A DNA stretch of 63,543 bases from Gelidibacter algens (GTDB lineage Bacteria > Bacteroidota > Bacteroidia > Flavobacteriales > Flavobacteriaceae): contig NZ_LZRN01000024.1 of assembly GCF_001678675.1 (NCBI RefSeq), positions 1-63,543 of the forward strand. The letters run 5' to 3'. Every line of letters starts with the position of its first letter. Position 1 is the first letter of the stretch. The notes under the pieces are model-generated. The model saw only the letters and a program-made list of their open reading frames with translations. It was not told where the DNA came from and did not search any database. Of this stretch, positions 1-8,554 are shown in pieces. The position numbers and the translations under genes were made by a program.

Positions 1-401
1 AACTAAATTTTTTTTACGTTTATTTTAGACCTAATCCACTGTTGGTAAGGGTTAGCTGTTTTTTATACCCCACAACATAAGGCCATTGTTGAAAACTACG
101 GTAAAACCGTAATCGAAATTTTTTTACCTTTTTTAACGATGCGTTGAGGGATGTTGAGAGAGCATACATTGATATAATGATCCCAATCTTTTTTCTATAT
201 TTGTAACATGACCACACTTTTCTGGACAGGTTTATTGCTGCATCTTCAATTTCTTATCAAAAGGAATCCAGAATAAACACGCATTGTTGTCATTTCTTTT
301 AAAGCAGGAAACCCTAAGGTTGAGCGAGGCTAGTCGCATTAATTTTAGTATCTTTATATTTGGTTTTATGGAAAGGCTAAATATTCGTAAATTCAAACTA
401 A
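1..401. other. intergenic, no gene recognised
   Basis: The first 400 bases hold no convincing gene. A 65-codon open frame on the minus strand (20-217) has no recognisable domain and no clear start context, so it is left out. A Bacteroidota -7-like element lies at 355-362 (TATATTTG) without a good -33 partner; it could drive the toxin-antitoxin pair that follows. Confidence 0.5.
355..362 (+). promoter_or_regulatory. possible -7 element upstream of PIN toxin-antitoxin pair
   Basis: TATATTTG matches the Bacteroidota -7 consensus TAnnTTTG and lies about 50 bases before the antitoxin start. No TTTG is found 19-21 bases upstream, so only half of the promoter pattern is supported. Confidence 0.35.
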
Positions 402-413
402 ATGGAATTTATT

Positions 414-641
414 ATGAAATCTGTAAATGTCGAAATATCTGATTTTGAATTCAACCAATTGGGTTTGAATAAAACGACGCTGTCATTTTCTGAACTTATG
501 GAAATCATCGGTAAGAAAATAACCAAACAGACGCTGGAAAAAAGTGTTCAATTAGCAAATAAGTATGGCCTTTCTAAAATGACAATGGAAGAAATCGATG
601 ACGAAATAAAGGCGCACAAGAATGCAGAGAATAATTCTTGA
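414..641 (+). CDS. putative antitoxin of a PIN-domain module
   Basis: A 75-residue protein encoded directly before, and overlapping by 20 bases, a PIN-domain gene. The arrangement (small upstream protein, overlapping PIN toxin) is that of type II VapBC-like modules, where the small partner binds the nuclease and represses the operon. The C-terminal half contains two helix-like stretches rich in Lys, Glu and Leu, including KYGLSKMTMEEI, which may wrap the toxin. No DNA-binding fold (AbrB, RHH or Phd) can be named with certainty. An ATG four codons upstream (402) is an alternative start; I prefer 414 because the residues after it (MKSVNVEIS) resemble a beta-strand N-terminus typical of such antitoxins. 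The function is inferred from context. Confidence 0.6.
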   Translation: MKSVNVEISDFEFNQLGLNKTTLSFSELMEIIGKKITKQTLEKSVQLANKYGLSKMTMEEIDDEIKAHKNAENNS

Positions 642-1035
642 CAGCAACATAATCGTTTCTGCCTTAATTCAAAAGAATTATCCCTATTTAATTGTTGACC
701 ATTGCATTGAAGGAAACGCGATACTTTGCCTTTCCAATCCAATCCTTCAAGAATATATTGAAGTTCTTAGACGACCAAAATTTGCTCAGTTTTCTGATTT
801 TAAAACAAATGCAGATTTCCTAATTGCAAGATTGAGCGAAATGTCAGAAATCTATGAACCAACAACCAAATTGCAAATTATCACGGACGAACCAGACAAC
901 CGACTTTTGGAGTTAGCGCATATTTCAAATGCAGATTTCATAATAACGGGAAACTCCAATGATTTTAAAATGGAGCACTATGGAAAAACCAAAATAGTAA
1001 TGCCTAAAGAATATTGGGAAGAATTTAAATTCTAG
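622..1035 (+). CDS. PIN-domain putative toxin (ribonuclease)
   Basis: A 137-residue single-domain PIN protein of the COG1569 / TIGR00305 type. The acidic residues expected of the metal-dependent RNase site are visible: Asp7 in IILDSN, a Glu in the LQEYIEVLRR helix, Asp residues in the DEPDNRLLELA segment, and the late motif ADFIITGNSNDF. PIN toxins usually cleave tRNA or mRNA; the target here is unknown. The start overlaps the upstream antitoxin frame by 20 bases, implying translational coupling. The gene ends about 70 bases before hmgA. The module could be a stabilising addiction element or a remnant of an island; no mobile element is adjacent. Confidence 0.8.
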   Translation: MQRIILDSNIIVSALIQKNYPYLIVDHCIEGNAILCLSNPILQEYIEVLRRPKFAQFSDFKTNADFLIARLSEMSEIYEPTTKLQIITDEPDNRLLELAHISNADFIITGNSNDFKMEHYGKTKIVMPKEYWEEFKF

Positions 1036-1107
1036 CACTCTTAAATGATGCGATCTATTGACAAATAGAATGAACTTGTTCTTACTCTTAACTCAAAACT
1101 TTAAAAT

Positions 1108-2262
1108 ATGCCATTGTATCATAAACTCGGGAACATACCTCCCAAAAGACACACGCAATTCCGCAAGCCGGATGGATCGCTCTACTCAGAACAATTGTTC
1201 GGTACCATCGGTTTTGATGGGATGTACACCAATTCGTATCACGAACAACGCCCAACCCAGGTCAAAGAAATTAAGAAACAGTATAACTTGGCGCCTAAAA
1301 TTGCCAAGGCCAACCATATTCAATCCTATCGCTTCCGCGGATTTGAGGTCACCCCAGAAAATGATTATTTGGAGAGCCGAAAGACCGTGCTTACCAATAG
1401 TGACTGCAGCATTATTTTAGCAGCGCCAAAACAGTCAACCAAAGATTATTTCTATAAAAACACCGATGCTGATGAATTGATTTTCGTCCATAAAGGCAGC
1501 GGAAAATTGAGAACCCACCTCGGCAATCTCGATTTTAAATATGGCGATTATCTGTTGGTGCCAAGAGGGATCATCTATAAAATGGATTTTGATACCGAAG
1601 ACAACCGCTTGTTTATTGTAGAATCGCGACGACCAATTTACACCCCAAAACGGTACAGAAACTGGTTTGGACAATTATTGGAACATGCACCCTATTGCGA
1701 ACGCGATTTGCGGCGCCCAGAAGAATTGGAGACCCATAATGAAACTGGCGACTTTTTGATCAAGGTCAAAAAACAAGATGATATTTTTGAAATGGTCTAC
1801 GCCTCACATCCGTTTGATGTGGTGGGCTATGACGGGTACAATTACCCGTATGCTTTTTCAATTCACGATTTTGAACCGATCACAGGCCGTATTCATCAAC
1901 CGCCACCAGTCCATCAAACGTTTGAAACCGATGCTTTTGTGGTGTGCAGTTTTGTACCGCGTTTGTATGATTACCATCCGTTGAGCATTCCAGCACCTTA
2001 TAACCACAGCAATATTGACAGTGATGAGGTGTTGTATTATGTGGATGGCGATTTTATGAGTCGCAATGATGTGGATGCTGGTCATATCTCCTTGCATCCT
2101 GCCGGTATTCCGCATGGACCACATCCGGGAGCAGCTGAGCGCAGTATCGGAAAGACAAAAACGGATGAACTTGCTGTCATGGTAGATACGTTTAAGCCTT
2201 TACAAATAACAGAGGAGGCCTTGAAAATAGCCGATGAAGATTATTTTAAATCTTGGCTGTAA
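1108..2262 (+). CDS. hmgA: homogentisate 1,2-dioxygenase
   Basis: This 384-residue cupin enzyme opens the aromatic ring of homogentisate to maleylacetoacetate using Fe(II) and O2, a central step of tyrosine and phenylalanine catabolism. The sequence begins with the family-typical MPLYHKLGNIPPKRHTQFR, has a cupin core (GDYLLVPRGIIYKMDF) and near the C-terminus the iron-binding His-rich stretch HPAGIPHGPHPGA. Its length matches the shorter Bacteroidota form rather than the roughly 440-residue proteobacterial and animal enzymes. The next gene encodes the enzyme that makes its substrate, so the two probably form one transcription unit although a 152-bp repeat lies between them. Identification is firm. 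Confidence 0.95.
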   Translation: MPLYHKLGNIPPKRHTQFRKPDGSLYSEQLFGTIGFDGMYTNSYHEQRPTQVKEIKKQYNLAPKIAKANHIQSYRFRGFEVTPENDYLESRKTVLTNSDCSIILAAPKQSTKDYFYKNTDADELIFVHKGSGKLRTHLGNLDFKYGDYLLVPRGIIYKMDFDTEDNRLFIVESRRPIYTPKRYRNWFGQLLEHAPYCERDLRRPEELETHNETGDFLIKVKKQDDIFEMVYASHPFDVVGYDGYNYPYAFSIHDFEPITGRIHQPPPVHQTFETDAFVVCSFVPRLYDYHPLSIPAPYNHSNIDSDEVLYYVDGDFMSRNDVDAGHISLHPAGIPHGPHPGAAERSIGKTKTDELAVMVDTFKPLQITEEALKIADEDYFKSWL

Positions 2263-2414
2263 AAGCCCACCCAACCCTCCCGAAGGGAGGGCTTCAGAAG
2301 CCCTAAATTCCCGAAGGAGACTTTTAGCGAGTTAAAAAATTAAAAAGTTGAACAAAAACTCAAAGATCTTACCCGGTTTGAGTTTCTCCCCTTTGGGGAG
2401 ATTAAGAGGGGCTT
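2263..2414. repeat. MITE-like palindromic intergenic element
   Basis: The whole hmgA-hppD spacer is a 152-bp element with imperfect inverted ends: AAGCCCACCC at the left and the complement of GAGGGGCTT at the right. Each end also carries a strong hairpin: CCCTCCC-GAA-GGGAGGG at 2275-2291 and CTCCCC-TTT-GGGGAG at 2386-2400. It begins at the hmgA stop codon and ends 6 bases before the hppD ATG. It resembles a short interspersed repeat family that I recall from Flavobacteriaceae spacers; no transposase is present. The hairpins may act on the transcript of the two genes. Confidence 0.65.
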
Positions 2415-2420
2415 ATTAAT

Positions 2421-3569
2421 ATGAAATCAGTAGAATACGGACTAGAGAAAATTTTTGAAGGCGCACAAGATTTTTTGCCCCTTCTCGGAACAGACTACGT
2501 AGAGTTTTACGTTGGTAACGCCAAACAGGCCGCACACTTTTATAAAACGGCTTTCGGCTTTCAATCTTATGCCTACAAAGGCTTGGAAACTGGATCAAGA
2601 GATCAGGTGAGTTATGTGCTCAAACAGGATAAGATTCGTTTGGTATTGACCACGCCTTTAAACAGTAAATCGCCAATTAATGAGCATCTCGTCAAACATG
2701 GCGATGGTGTGAAAGTGGTTGCCCTTTGGGTGGACGATGCTAGAAGTGCGTATGAAGAAACTACCAATCGCGGCGCCAAATCATATATGGAACCCAAAGT
2801 GGAGACTGACGAGCATGGCGAAGTCGTAACCGCAGGGATTTACACCTATGGCGAAACCGTCCACATGTTTGTAGAGCGTAAAAATTACAAGGGCACATTT
2901 ATGCCAGGTTTTAAGGAGTGGAAATCTGATTACAATCCGGAGCCTACAGGCTTAAAATTCATTGACCATATGGTTGGCAATGTTGGCTGGGGAGAGATGA
3001 ACACTTGGGTCAAATGGTACGAAGATGTGATGGGCTTTGTCAACTTTTTGTCTTTTGATGACAAACAAATTCACACCGAATATTCCGCTTTGATGAGTAA
3101 GGTGATGAGCAATGGCAACGGCCGCATTAAATTTCCGATCAATGAACCTGCTGAAGGTAAAAAGCGTTCGCAAATTGAAGAATATCTTGATTTTTATGAA
3201 AGCCCCGGCGTGCAGCATATTGCAGTAGCCACAGATGATATCATTACTACAGTATCGCAACTGCGATCTCGAGGCATCGAGTTTCTATCCACACCGCCAG
3301 AAGAATATTACAGTGCTGTTCCTGGCCGTTTGGAAACTTACAGTCATGAATTACGGGAAGACATTGAAACCCTAAAAAGTTTGGGGATTATGATTGATGC
3401 AGATGAGGAGGGCTATCTCTTGCAAATTTTCACAAAACCCTTGGAAGATAGACCAACCTTATTCTTTGAAATTATCCAGCGTATGGGCGCTAAAGGCTTT
3501 GGAGCTGGTAACTTTAAAGCGCTTTTTGAATCTATTGAGAGAGAACAAGCATTGAGAGGGACCTTATAA
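2421..3569 (+). CDS. hppD: 4-hydroxyphenylpyruvate dioxygenase
   Basis: A 382-residue non-haem Fe(II) dioxygenase that converts 4-hydroxyphenylpyruvate to homogentisate, the substrate of the preceding hmgA. Two vicinal-oxygen-chelate halves are visible: the N-terminal glyoxalase-like half (VEFYVGNAKQAAHFYKTAFG) and the catalytic C-terminal half with FIDHMVGNV, GVQHIAVATDDI and YLLQIFTKPL providing the iron ligands (His, His, Glu in FFEIIQR). The end GAGNFKALFESIEREQ is characteristic of the family. A terminator hairpin follows at 3609. No start ambiguity: ATG lies directly after the repeat element. Confidence 0.96.
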   Translation: MKSVEYGLEKIFEGAQDFLPLLGTDYVEFYVGNAKQAAHFYKTAFGFQSYAYKGLETGSRDQVSYVLKQDKIRLVLTTPLNSKSPINEHLVKHGDGVKVVALWVDDARSAYEETTNRGAKSYMEPKVETDEHGEVVTAGIYTYGETVHMFVERKNYKGTFMPGFKEWKSDYNPEPTGLKFIDHMVGNVGWGEMNTWVKWYEDVMGFVNFLSFDDKQIHTEYSALMSKVMSNGNGRIKFPINEPAEGKKRSQIEEYLDFYESPGVQHIAVATDDIITTVSQLRSRGIEFLSTPPEEYYSAVPGRLETYSHELREDIETLKSLGIMIDADEEGYLLQIFTKPLEDRPTLFFEIIQRMGAKGFGAGNFKALFESIEREQALRGTL

Positions 3570-3608
3570 CTAAAACGCTAACAAATATTTAACTTTTAAA
3601 ACTTTTAA

Positions 3609-3644
3609 AAACTCCGCATTAATTTGACGGAGTTTCTTTGTTTT
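3609..3644 (+). terminator. rho-independent terminator of hmgA-hppD
   Basis: Inverted repeat AAACTCCG / CGGAGTTT (3609-3616 and 3628-3635, 11-base loop) followed by a T-rich tract with two interruptions. Placed 40 bases after the hppD stop codon. Confidence 0.7.
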
Positions 3645-3654
3645 AATACTTTTG
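3623..3654 (+). promoter_or_regulatory. Bacteroidota-type promoter for the DUF3108 gene
   Basis: TTTG at 3623-3626, a 20-base spacer and TACTTTTG at 3647-3654 fit the TTTG-N19-21-TAnnTTTG consensus. The -33 element sits inside the loop of the preceding terminator. The start codon lies about 70 bases downstream. Confidence 0.6.
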
Positions 3655-3729
3655 GAACAGTAATTGTAAATCTCGGGGATACGTACAAAAACTTAGTAGA
3701 AGAAGTTATAATTACAATTATTCAAAATT

Positions 3730-4506
3730 ATGAAACAAACTAAATTGATCATTGCGCTATTCTTCGTTGTCCTCAGCGTTTCTGCTCAACAAAAAAATGC
3801 ATTTCAAGAAGGCGAGTGGTTCAAGTTTAAAATGAGCTATAGCGGATTTCTGAAAGCGGGCAATGCTACTTTAGAAGTCAAGGAGTCGCGATTGAATGGC
3901 AAAGAAGTTTTTCATGTGATAGGAAAAGGCTGGACCTCTGGAGCGATTAAATGGTTTTTTAAGGTCAAGGACCGTTATGAAAGCTATATTGACAAGCATA
4001 CCGGAATGCCCTACAAATTTATCAGACAGATTGATGAAGGGGGCCATACCAAAGATATTGAAATTGAATTTGACCATGCGGCTTCCATGGCACATGTCAA
4101 AAATAAAAAAGATAAAACAAACGCGTCATTTTCTATTGAAGAAAATGTTCAGGATATGGTCTCAGCGTTTTATTATTTGAGAAACAATTATAAAACAGAA
4201 AGTATAAAAGAGGGGGATGTGGTCAGTTTAAATATGTTTTTTGATGAGGAAAATTATAATTTTAGACTTAAGTTTTTAGGAAGGGAAGACCTCAGCACCT
4301 CTTTTGGTACCATAAAAACCTTAAAATTCAGACCCTATGTGATGGCAGGGCGGGTTTTTAAGGAAAAAGAAAGTTTGACGTTATGGGTCAGTGCTGACGA
4401 CAATAAGATACCGTTACGTATTCAAGCCGATTTAGCGGTAGGTTCGTTAAGGGCTGATTTGGAAGCTTTTAAAGGCTTAAAACATTCATTTAAAGTACAA
4501 TTTTAA
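3730..4506 (+). CDS. DUF3108 domain-containing exported protein
   Basis: A 258-residue protein with a Sec signal peptide (MKQTKLIIALFFVVLSVSAQQ), so it is likely periplasmic or outer-membrane associated. The rest is predicted mainly beta-strand with family landmarks FQEGEWFKFKMSYSGFLKAGNATLEV and WFFKVKDRYESYID, as in DUF3108 proteins, whose biochemical role is not established. It has its own promoter and is followed after 5 bases by a tryptophan dioxygenase family gene and then an M23 peptidase, suggesting an operon of mixed function. The link to the cell envelope peptidase further down is plausible but not shown. Confidence 0.8.
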   Translation: MKQTKLIIALFFVVLSVSAQQKNAFQEGEWFKFKMSYSGFLKAGNATLEVKESRLNGKEVFHVIGKGWTSGAIKWFFKVKDRYESYIDKHTGMPYKFIRQIDEGGHTKDIEIEFDHAASMAHVKNKKDKTNASFSIEENVQDMVSAFYYLRNNYKTESIKEGDVVSLNMFFDEENYNFRLKFLGREDLSTSFGTIKTLKFRPYVMAGRVFKEKESLTLWVSADDNKIPLRIQADLAVGSLRADLEAFKGLKHSFKVQF

Positions 4507-4511
4507 AACAA

Positions 4512-5444
4512 ATGCCCCAACCAAAAGATTTCGATCCAATATTAAATGCACTTCAGCATAAATATAATGCTATAGGCCAGAACACACATACCTATCTGGA
4601 AGGTCTCCTTTACAGTAAGCCTCTGGAATATTGGGACTATATACAAACGGATGCCTTATTGAACCTTCAAATACAGCGCACAACACTTCCTGATGAAATG
4701 GTCTTTATCGGCTATCATCAAATCAATGAATTGCTTTTTAAAATGATTCTTTGGGAAATATCACAAGTTTCAGAAAACACAATGTTAACGGCTGCCTTTT
4801 TTGAATCTAAATTGATGCGTATCAGTAGATATTTCGACATGCTGACCACTTCGTTCAATATCATGAGAGAGGGCATGGACGTTGAACAGTATATGAAATT
4901 TAGAAGCACTTTAACACCAGCAAGTGGTTTCCAAAGTGCGCAATACAGACGGATTGAATTTGCATCTACTGAACTGATCAATCTTATTGATTATCGCTTC
5001 CGTAAAGACATTGATCGCAATACTTCTTATACTCATGCGTTTGAACACTTGTATTGGCAAGCGGCAGGAAAAGATTATCACACCGGTAAAAAATCGATTT
5101 TGTTGATTAATTTTGAAAAGCGTTATAAAGATGAGTTTTTGAGATTTATGGAAAGCCACAATACCAAAAACTTGTGGACCAGATTTAAAGAACTTCCTGA
5201 GGCAGATCAAATGGATGAAGATTTGGTAAAAGCCATGCGGCATTATGATTATACCGTAAATGTGACCTGGGTAATGGCGCATTACAATGCCGCCAAACAT
5301 TATATAGAGAGCGGTTCTGGAGACGCTGAAGCGACAGGAGGAAGCGATTGGAAAAAATACATGCATCCAAAATACCAAAGACGCATATTTTTTCCTGAAC
5401 TTTGGACCGAAAAAGAATTGAAAAACTGGGGAACGGACCTATAA
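4512..5444 (+). CDS. kynA: tryptophan 2,3-dioxygenase family protein
   Basis: A 310-residue all-alpha haem dioxygenase family protein. Tryptophan 2,3-dioxygenase converts L-tryptophan to N-formylkynurenine. Conserved family stretches are YHQINELLFKMILWEI, which contains the distal His region, TPASGFQSAQYRRIE in the substrate-binding core, and VTWVMAHYNAAKHYI near the C-terminus. The Bacteroidota clade is divergent from characterised KynA enzymes, so activity on tryptophan is inferred. It starts 5 bases after the DUF3108 gene and is followed by the M23 peptidase with 14 bases between. No other kynurenine-pathway gene is nearby. Confidence 0.85.
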   Translation: MPQPKDFDPILNALQHKYNAIGQNTHTYLEGLLYSKPLEYWDYIQTDALLNLQIQRTTLPDEMVFIGYHQINELLFKMILWEISQVSENTMLTAAFFESKLMRISRYFDMLTTSFNIMREGMDVEQYMKFRSTLTPASGFQSAQYRRIEFASTELINLIDYRFRKDIDRNTSYTHAFEHLYWQAAGKDYHTGKKSILLINFEKRYKDEFLRFMESHNTKNLWTRFKELPEADQMDEDLVKAMRHYDYTVNVTWVMAHYNAAKHYIESGSGDAEATGGSDWKKYMHPKYQRRIFFPELWTEKELKNWGTDL

Positions 5445-5458
5445 AATTGAAGGAGTTA

Positions 5459-6742
5459 ATGTATCAAAAAACTATAGTAGTAGCATTTTTATTAGGATTG
5501 GTGATGTTATCGTGTAAAAACGAAGTCAAGGAAATTGATAAGACACCTTTCCAAGCCTATATAGCACCGGTTGAACTGAGAGAATTCGGATTCAACCTGA
5601 ATGATTATATTGTAAAACGTGATACGATCAGGTCTGGTGATAGTTTTGGAACCATTTTGCAACGAAATAATTTAGCCTATCCAAAAATTTATCAGATTGC
5701 GGAAAGCGCGAAAGATTCTTATGACATCCGTAAACTGCAAATTGGAAAGCCATACACTTTGTTATTTTCAAAAGACAGTTTGCAAACACCACAATGTTTT
5801 ATCTATCAAGAAAGCAATATTGATTATGTAGTCATCCATTTTGCGGACTCTATAGTTACCTACAAGGAGAAAAAACCAGTCACTATTGTGACCAAGGAAG
5901 CCTCTGGAGAGATTGACGGGAGTTTGTCAGTCACTATGGATGCTCAGGGATTACCACAAGCGCTGATTGGGGAAATGGCTGATATTTATGCATGGACCAT
6001 CAACTTCTGGAAACTTCAAAAAGGCGACAAATTCAAAATCATCTATAAACAACGGTATATCGAAGATTCTATCTATGCGGGCTTGGATGGTATTGAGGCG
6101 GCTTATTTTCAGCACAAAGGTGAAGATTTTTACGCCTTTAAATATTCGATAGATTCCACTTCTAAAAAGGCTGACTTTTTTGATGAAAAGGCCAAAAGTC
6201 TAAAGCGTGCGTTTTTGAAAGCACCTGTGAATTTTGGTCGTATTTCATCGCGTTATAACCTCAATAGAAGGATCGCCTATTACGGTTATGCCTTAAGACC
6301 TCATAAGGGGACTGATTTTGCAGCGCCAATTGGCACTGAGATTTTAGCAACTGCCAACGGAACTGTGGTAGAATCTACCCAAAGAGGTGGTAATGGGAAA
6401 TATGTTAAAATAAAGCATAGTGATACCTATAGTACGCAATACCTGCATATGAAAGCCCAAAAAGTAAAAAAGGGACAATTTGTAAAACAGGGCGATGTGA
6501 TTGGATGGGTAGGTATGACCGGAAATACCGGTGGCCCGCATGTATGTTATCGTTTTTGGAAAAATGGACAGCAAGTGGATCCATTTAAGGAAAAACTCCC
6601 AACATCAGAGTCCGTTCCAAATCATCTTGTTGTTGATTATAAAGAATTCATAATACCATTGAGAGCCCGTTTGGATAGTATTCCTTATAAATTCCTAAAT
6701 GAAACGACCATAGAGCAAGGGTACTCAATCACTCAAAAATAA
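5459..6742 (+). CDS. M23 family metallopeptidase, lipoprotein
   Basis: A 427-residue lipoprotein (signal peptide with lipobox VMLSC, Cys about residue 19) with a C-terminal LytM/M23 domain. Metal and active-site motifs are HKGTDFAAPIGTEI and, later, HVCYRFWKNG, with the connecting HSDTYSTQYLHM. Such enzymes cut peptidoglycan cross-links or act as cofactors of amidases during division. The middle part has OapA/LysM-like features (IRSGDSFGTILQRNNLAY), which may bind peptidoglycan. The frame is open 19 codons further upstream, overlapping kynA, but ATG 5459 follows a purine-rich AGGAG and gives the proper signal peptide, so this start is chosen. pgi begins 3 bases after the stop. Confidence 0.9.
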   Translation: MYQKTIVVAFLLGLVMLSCKNEVKEIDKTPFQAYIAPVELREFGFNLNDYIVKRDTIRSGDSFGTILQRNNLAYPKIYQIAESAKDSYDIRKLQIGKPYTLLFSKDSLQTPQCFIYQESNIDYVVIHFADSIVTYKEKKPVTIVTKEASGEIDGSLSVTMDAQGLPQALIGEMADIYAWTINFWKLQKGDKFKIIYKQRYIEDSIYAGLDGIEAAYFQHKGEDFYAFKYSIDSTSKKADFFDEKAKSLKRAFLKAPVNFGRISSRYNLNRRIAYYGYALRPHKGTDFAAPIGTEILATANGTVVESTQRGGNGKYVKIKHSDTYSTQYLHMKAQKVKKGQFVKQGDVIGWVGMTGNTGGPHVCYRFWKNGQQVDPFKEKLPTSESVPNHLVVDYKEFIIPLRARLDSIPYKFLNETTIEQGYSITQK

Positions 6743-6745
6743 GTC

Positions 6746-8392
6746 ATGGCACTACCAAAAATCAACCCTACGCATACCAAAGCTTGGACAAAACTCCAGA
6801 AACATTTTGACAGTATCAAGGACGTGCACATGACGCAATGGTTCTCTGAAAATAAGAATCGTGCAACGGACATGACCATTAAGTGGCGTGACTTTTATGT
6901 GGATTATTCCAAGAATAGAATGGACGCCAAAACGATGGATCTGTTGCTGGAGCTTGCTGAAGAAACACAGCTCAAGGCGGCCATTGAAAAACAATTTCAA
7001 GGTGATGTCATCAATGAAACAGAGGGCAGAGAAGTGTTACATACCGCTTTGAGAAGTCCGATAACTTCAAAAATAATGGTGGATGGTGAGGATATTATCC
7101 CTGAAATCCATGAGGCAAAAGCTAAAATCAAAGCATTTACTGATGACGTTGTGGAAGGCAAAAGAAAAGGATTTACCAATAAAGCCTTTACAGATATTGT
7201 AAACATTGGTATTGGTGGTTCTGATTTAGGTCCTGCCATGGTAGTAGAGGCCCTTCAATACTACAAAAATCAGTTGACCACGCATTTTGTGAGCAATGTA
7301 GATGGCGATCATGTGAATGAGGTTTTGAAAAAACTAAACCCTGAAACCACACTTTTTGTGATTGTTTCTAAAACGTTTACCACGCAAGAAACCTTGTCCA
7401 ATGCAAATACCATCAAAGACTGGTTCTTAAAATCGGCTTCAAAAGGAGATATTGCCAAGCATTTTGTAGCAGTTTCTACAAATATTGAGAATGTAAAAGG
7501 CTTTGGCATTGATGAAAGCAATATTTTCCCAATGTGGAATTGGGTGGGCGGTCGCTTTTCATTGTGGAGCGCTGTAGGCTTGTCAATAAGTTTAGCCGTA
7601 GGCTATGACAATTTTGATAAGTTGCTGGCAGGAGCGCATGAGATGGATGAACATTTCAAAATCGAAGATTTCAAAACAAACATTCCGGTAGTGTTAGCAT
7701 TGATCGGTATTTGGTACACCAATTTTTTCGAATCTGAAAGTGAAGCGGTTATCGGTTACTCGCAATATCTAAACCAGTTTGCCACCTATTTGCAACAGGC
7801 CAATATGGAAAGTAACGGTAAAAGTGTAGACAGAAATGGCGACAAGGTCACTTATCAAACGGGGAATATTGTTTGGGGAGAACCAGGCACCAATTCGCAA
7901 CACGCCTTTTTTCAGTTGATCCATCAAGGCACTAAACTTATTCCGGCCGATTTTATAGGCTTTGCAAAATCGCTTCATGGCAATAAAGACCATCAAGATA
8001 AATTGATGTCTAATTTTATAGCCCAGACGGAAGCGCTTTTAAACGGCAAGTCAAGAGAAGAGGTTATCAGTGAATTTAAAGCCCAAGATACTTCCGAAGC
8101 AGCCATTCAACAACTCACGCCTTTCAAAATATTTAAAGGCAACAAACCTACCAATACGTTATTAATTGATCAACTCACGCCTGAAAGTTTGGGCAAACTG
8201 GTTGCCCTATATGAGCATAAAATCTTCGTGCAAGGGGTCATCTGGAATGTGTATAGTTATGACCAATTTGGGGTTGAGCTCGGAAAACAGCTCGCAACCA
8301 AAATATTAAAAGAATTAAACACTACTGATCAACTAGCAGATCATGATAGTTCTACTCTAAACTTGTTGGCATATTATAAACAGTTGACTTAA
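6746..8392 (+). CDS. pgi: glucose-6-phosphate isomerase
   Basis: A 548-residue long-form phosphoglucose isomerase, interconverting glucose 6-phosphate and fructose 6-phosphate in the cytoplasm. Signature regions visible: NIGIGGSDLGPAM (phosphate-binding), VGGRFSLWSAVGL, ESNGKSVDRNG, GEPGTNSQHAFFQLIHQGT containing the catalytic His, and QFGVELGKQLA near the C-terminus. Length agrees with the family. It is the last gene of a tightly packed series (DUF3108, kynA, M23, pgi; gaps of 3-14 bases), so it is probably co-transcribed with the M23 peptidase. Confidence 0.97.
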   Translation: MALPKINPTHTKAWTKLQKHFDSIKDVHMTQWFSENKNRATDMTIKWRDFYVDYSKNRMDAKTMDLLLELAEETQLKAAIEKQFQGDVINETEGREVLHTALRSPITSKIMVDGEDIIPEIHEAKAKIKAFTDDVVEGKRKGFTNKAFTDIVNIGIGGSDLGPAMVVEALQYYKNQLTTHFVSNVDGDHVNEVLKKLNPETTLFVIVSKTFTTQETLSNANTIKDWFLKSASKGDIAKHFVAVSTNIENVKGFGIDESNIFPMWNWVGGRFSLWSAVGLSISLAVGYDNFDKLLAGAHEMDEHFKIEDFKTNIPVVLALIGIWYTNFFESESEAVIGYSQYLNQFATYLQQANMESNGKSVDRNGDKVTYQTGNIVWGEPGTNSQHAFFQLIHQGTKLIPADFIGFAKSLHGNKDHQDKLMSNFIAQTEALLNGKSREEVISEFKAQDTSEAAIQQLTPFKIFKGNKPTNTLLIDQLTPESLGKLVALYEHKIFVQGVIWNVYSYDQFGVELGKQLATKILKELNTTDQLADHDSSTLNLLAYYKQLT

Positions 8393-8512
8393 AGTTTGTT
8401 AAAAACTTTTTTATAGCTTCACCTTTAAAAACGTCATACCCTACTAAATTCGATTATTTTTACTTTGTTAAATTTCTTAACGTTTAAGTAATATTAAATC
8501 ATAATAATGCTT

Positions 8513-8520
8513 TAATTTTG
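8513..8520 (+). promoter_or_regulatory. -7 element upstream of the TonB-dependent receptor
   Basis: TAATTTTG fits TAnnTTTG and lies about 35 bases before the receptor ATG; it overlaps a perfect palindrome (AATTTTGCGCAAAATT) that could serve as an operator. No clean -33 element is seen. Confidence 0.4.
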
Positions 8521-8554
8521 CGCAAAATTTAAAATCTAATTTTAAACATTAAAA

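Noticed and set aside
20-217. 65-codon minus-strand ORF at the window edge
   Set aside because: No domain, no start context, composition of a chance frame in AT-rich DNA.
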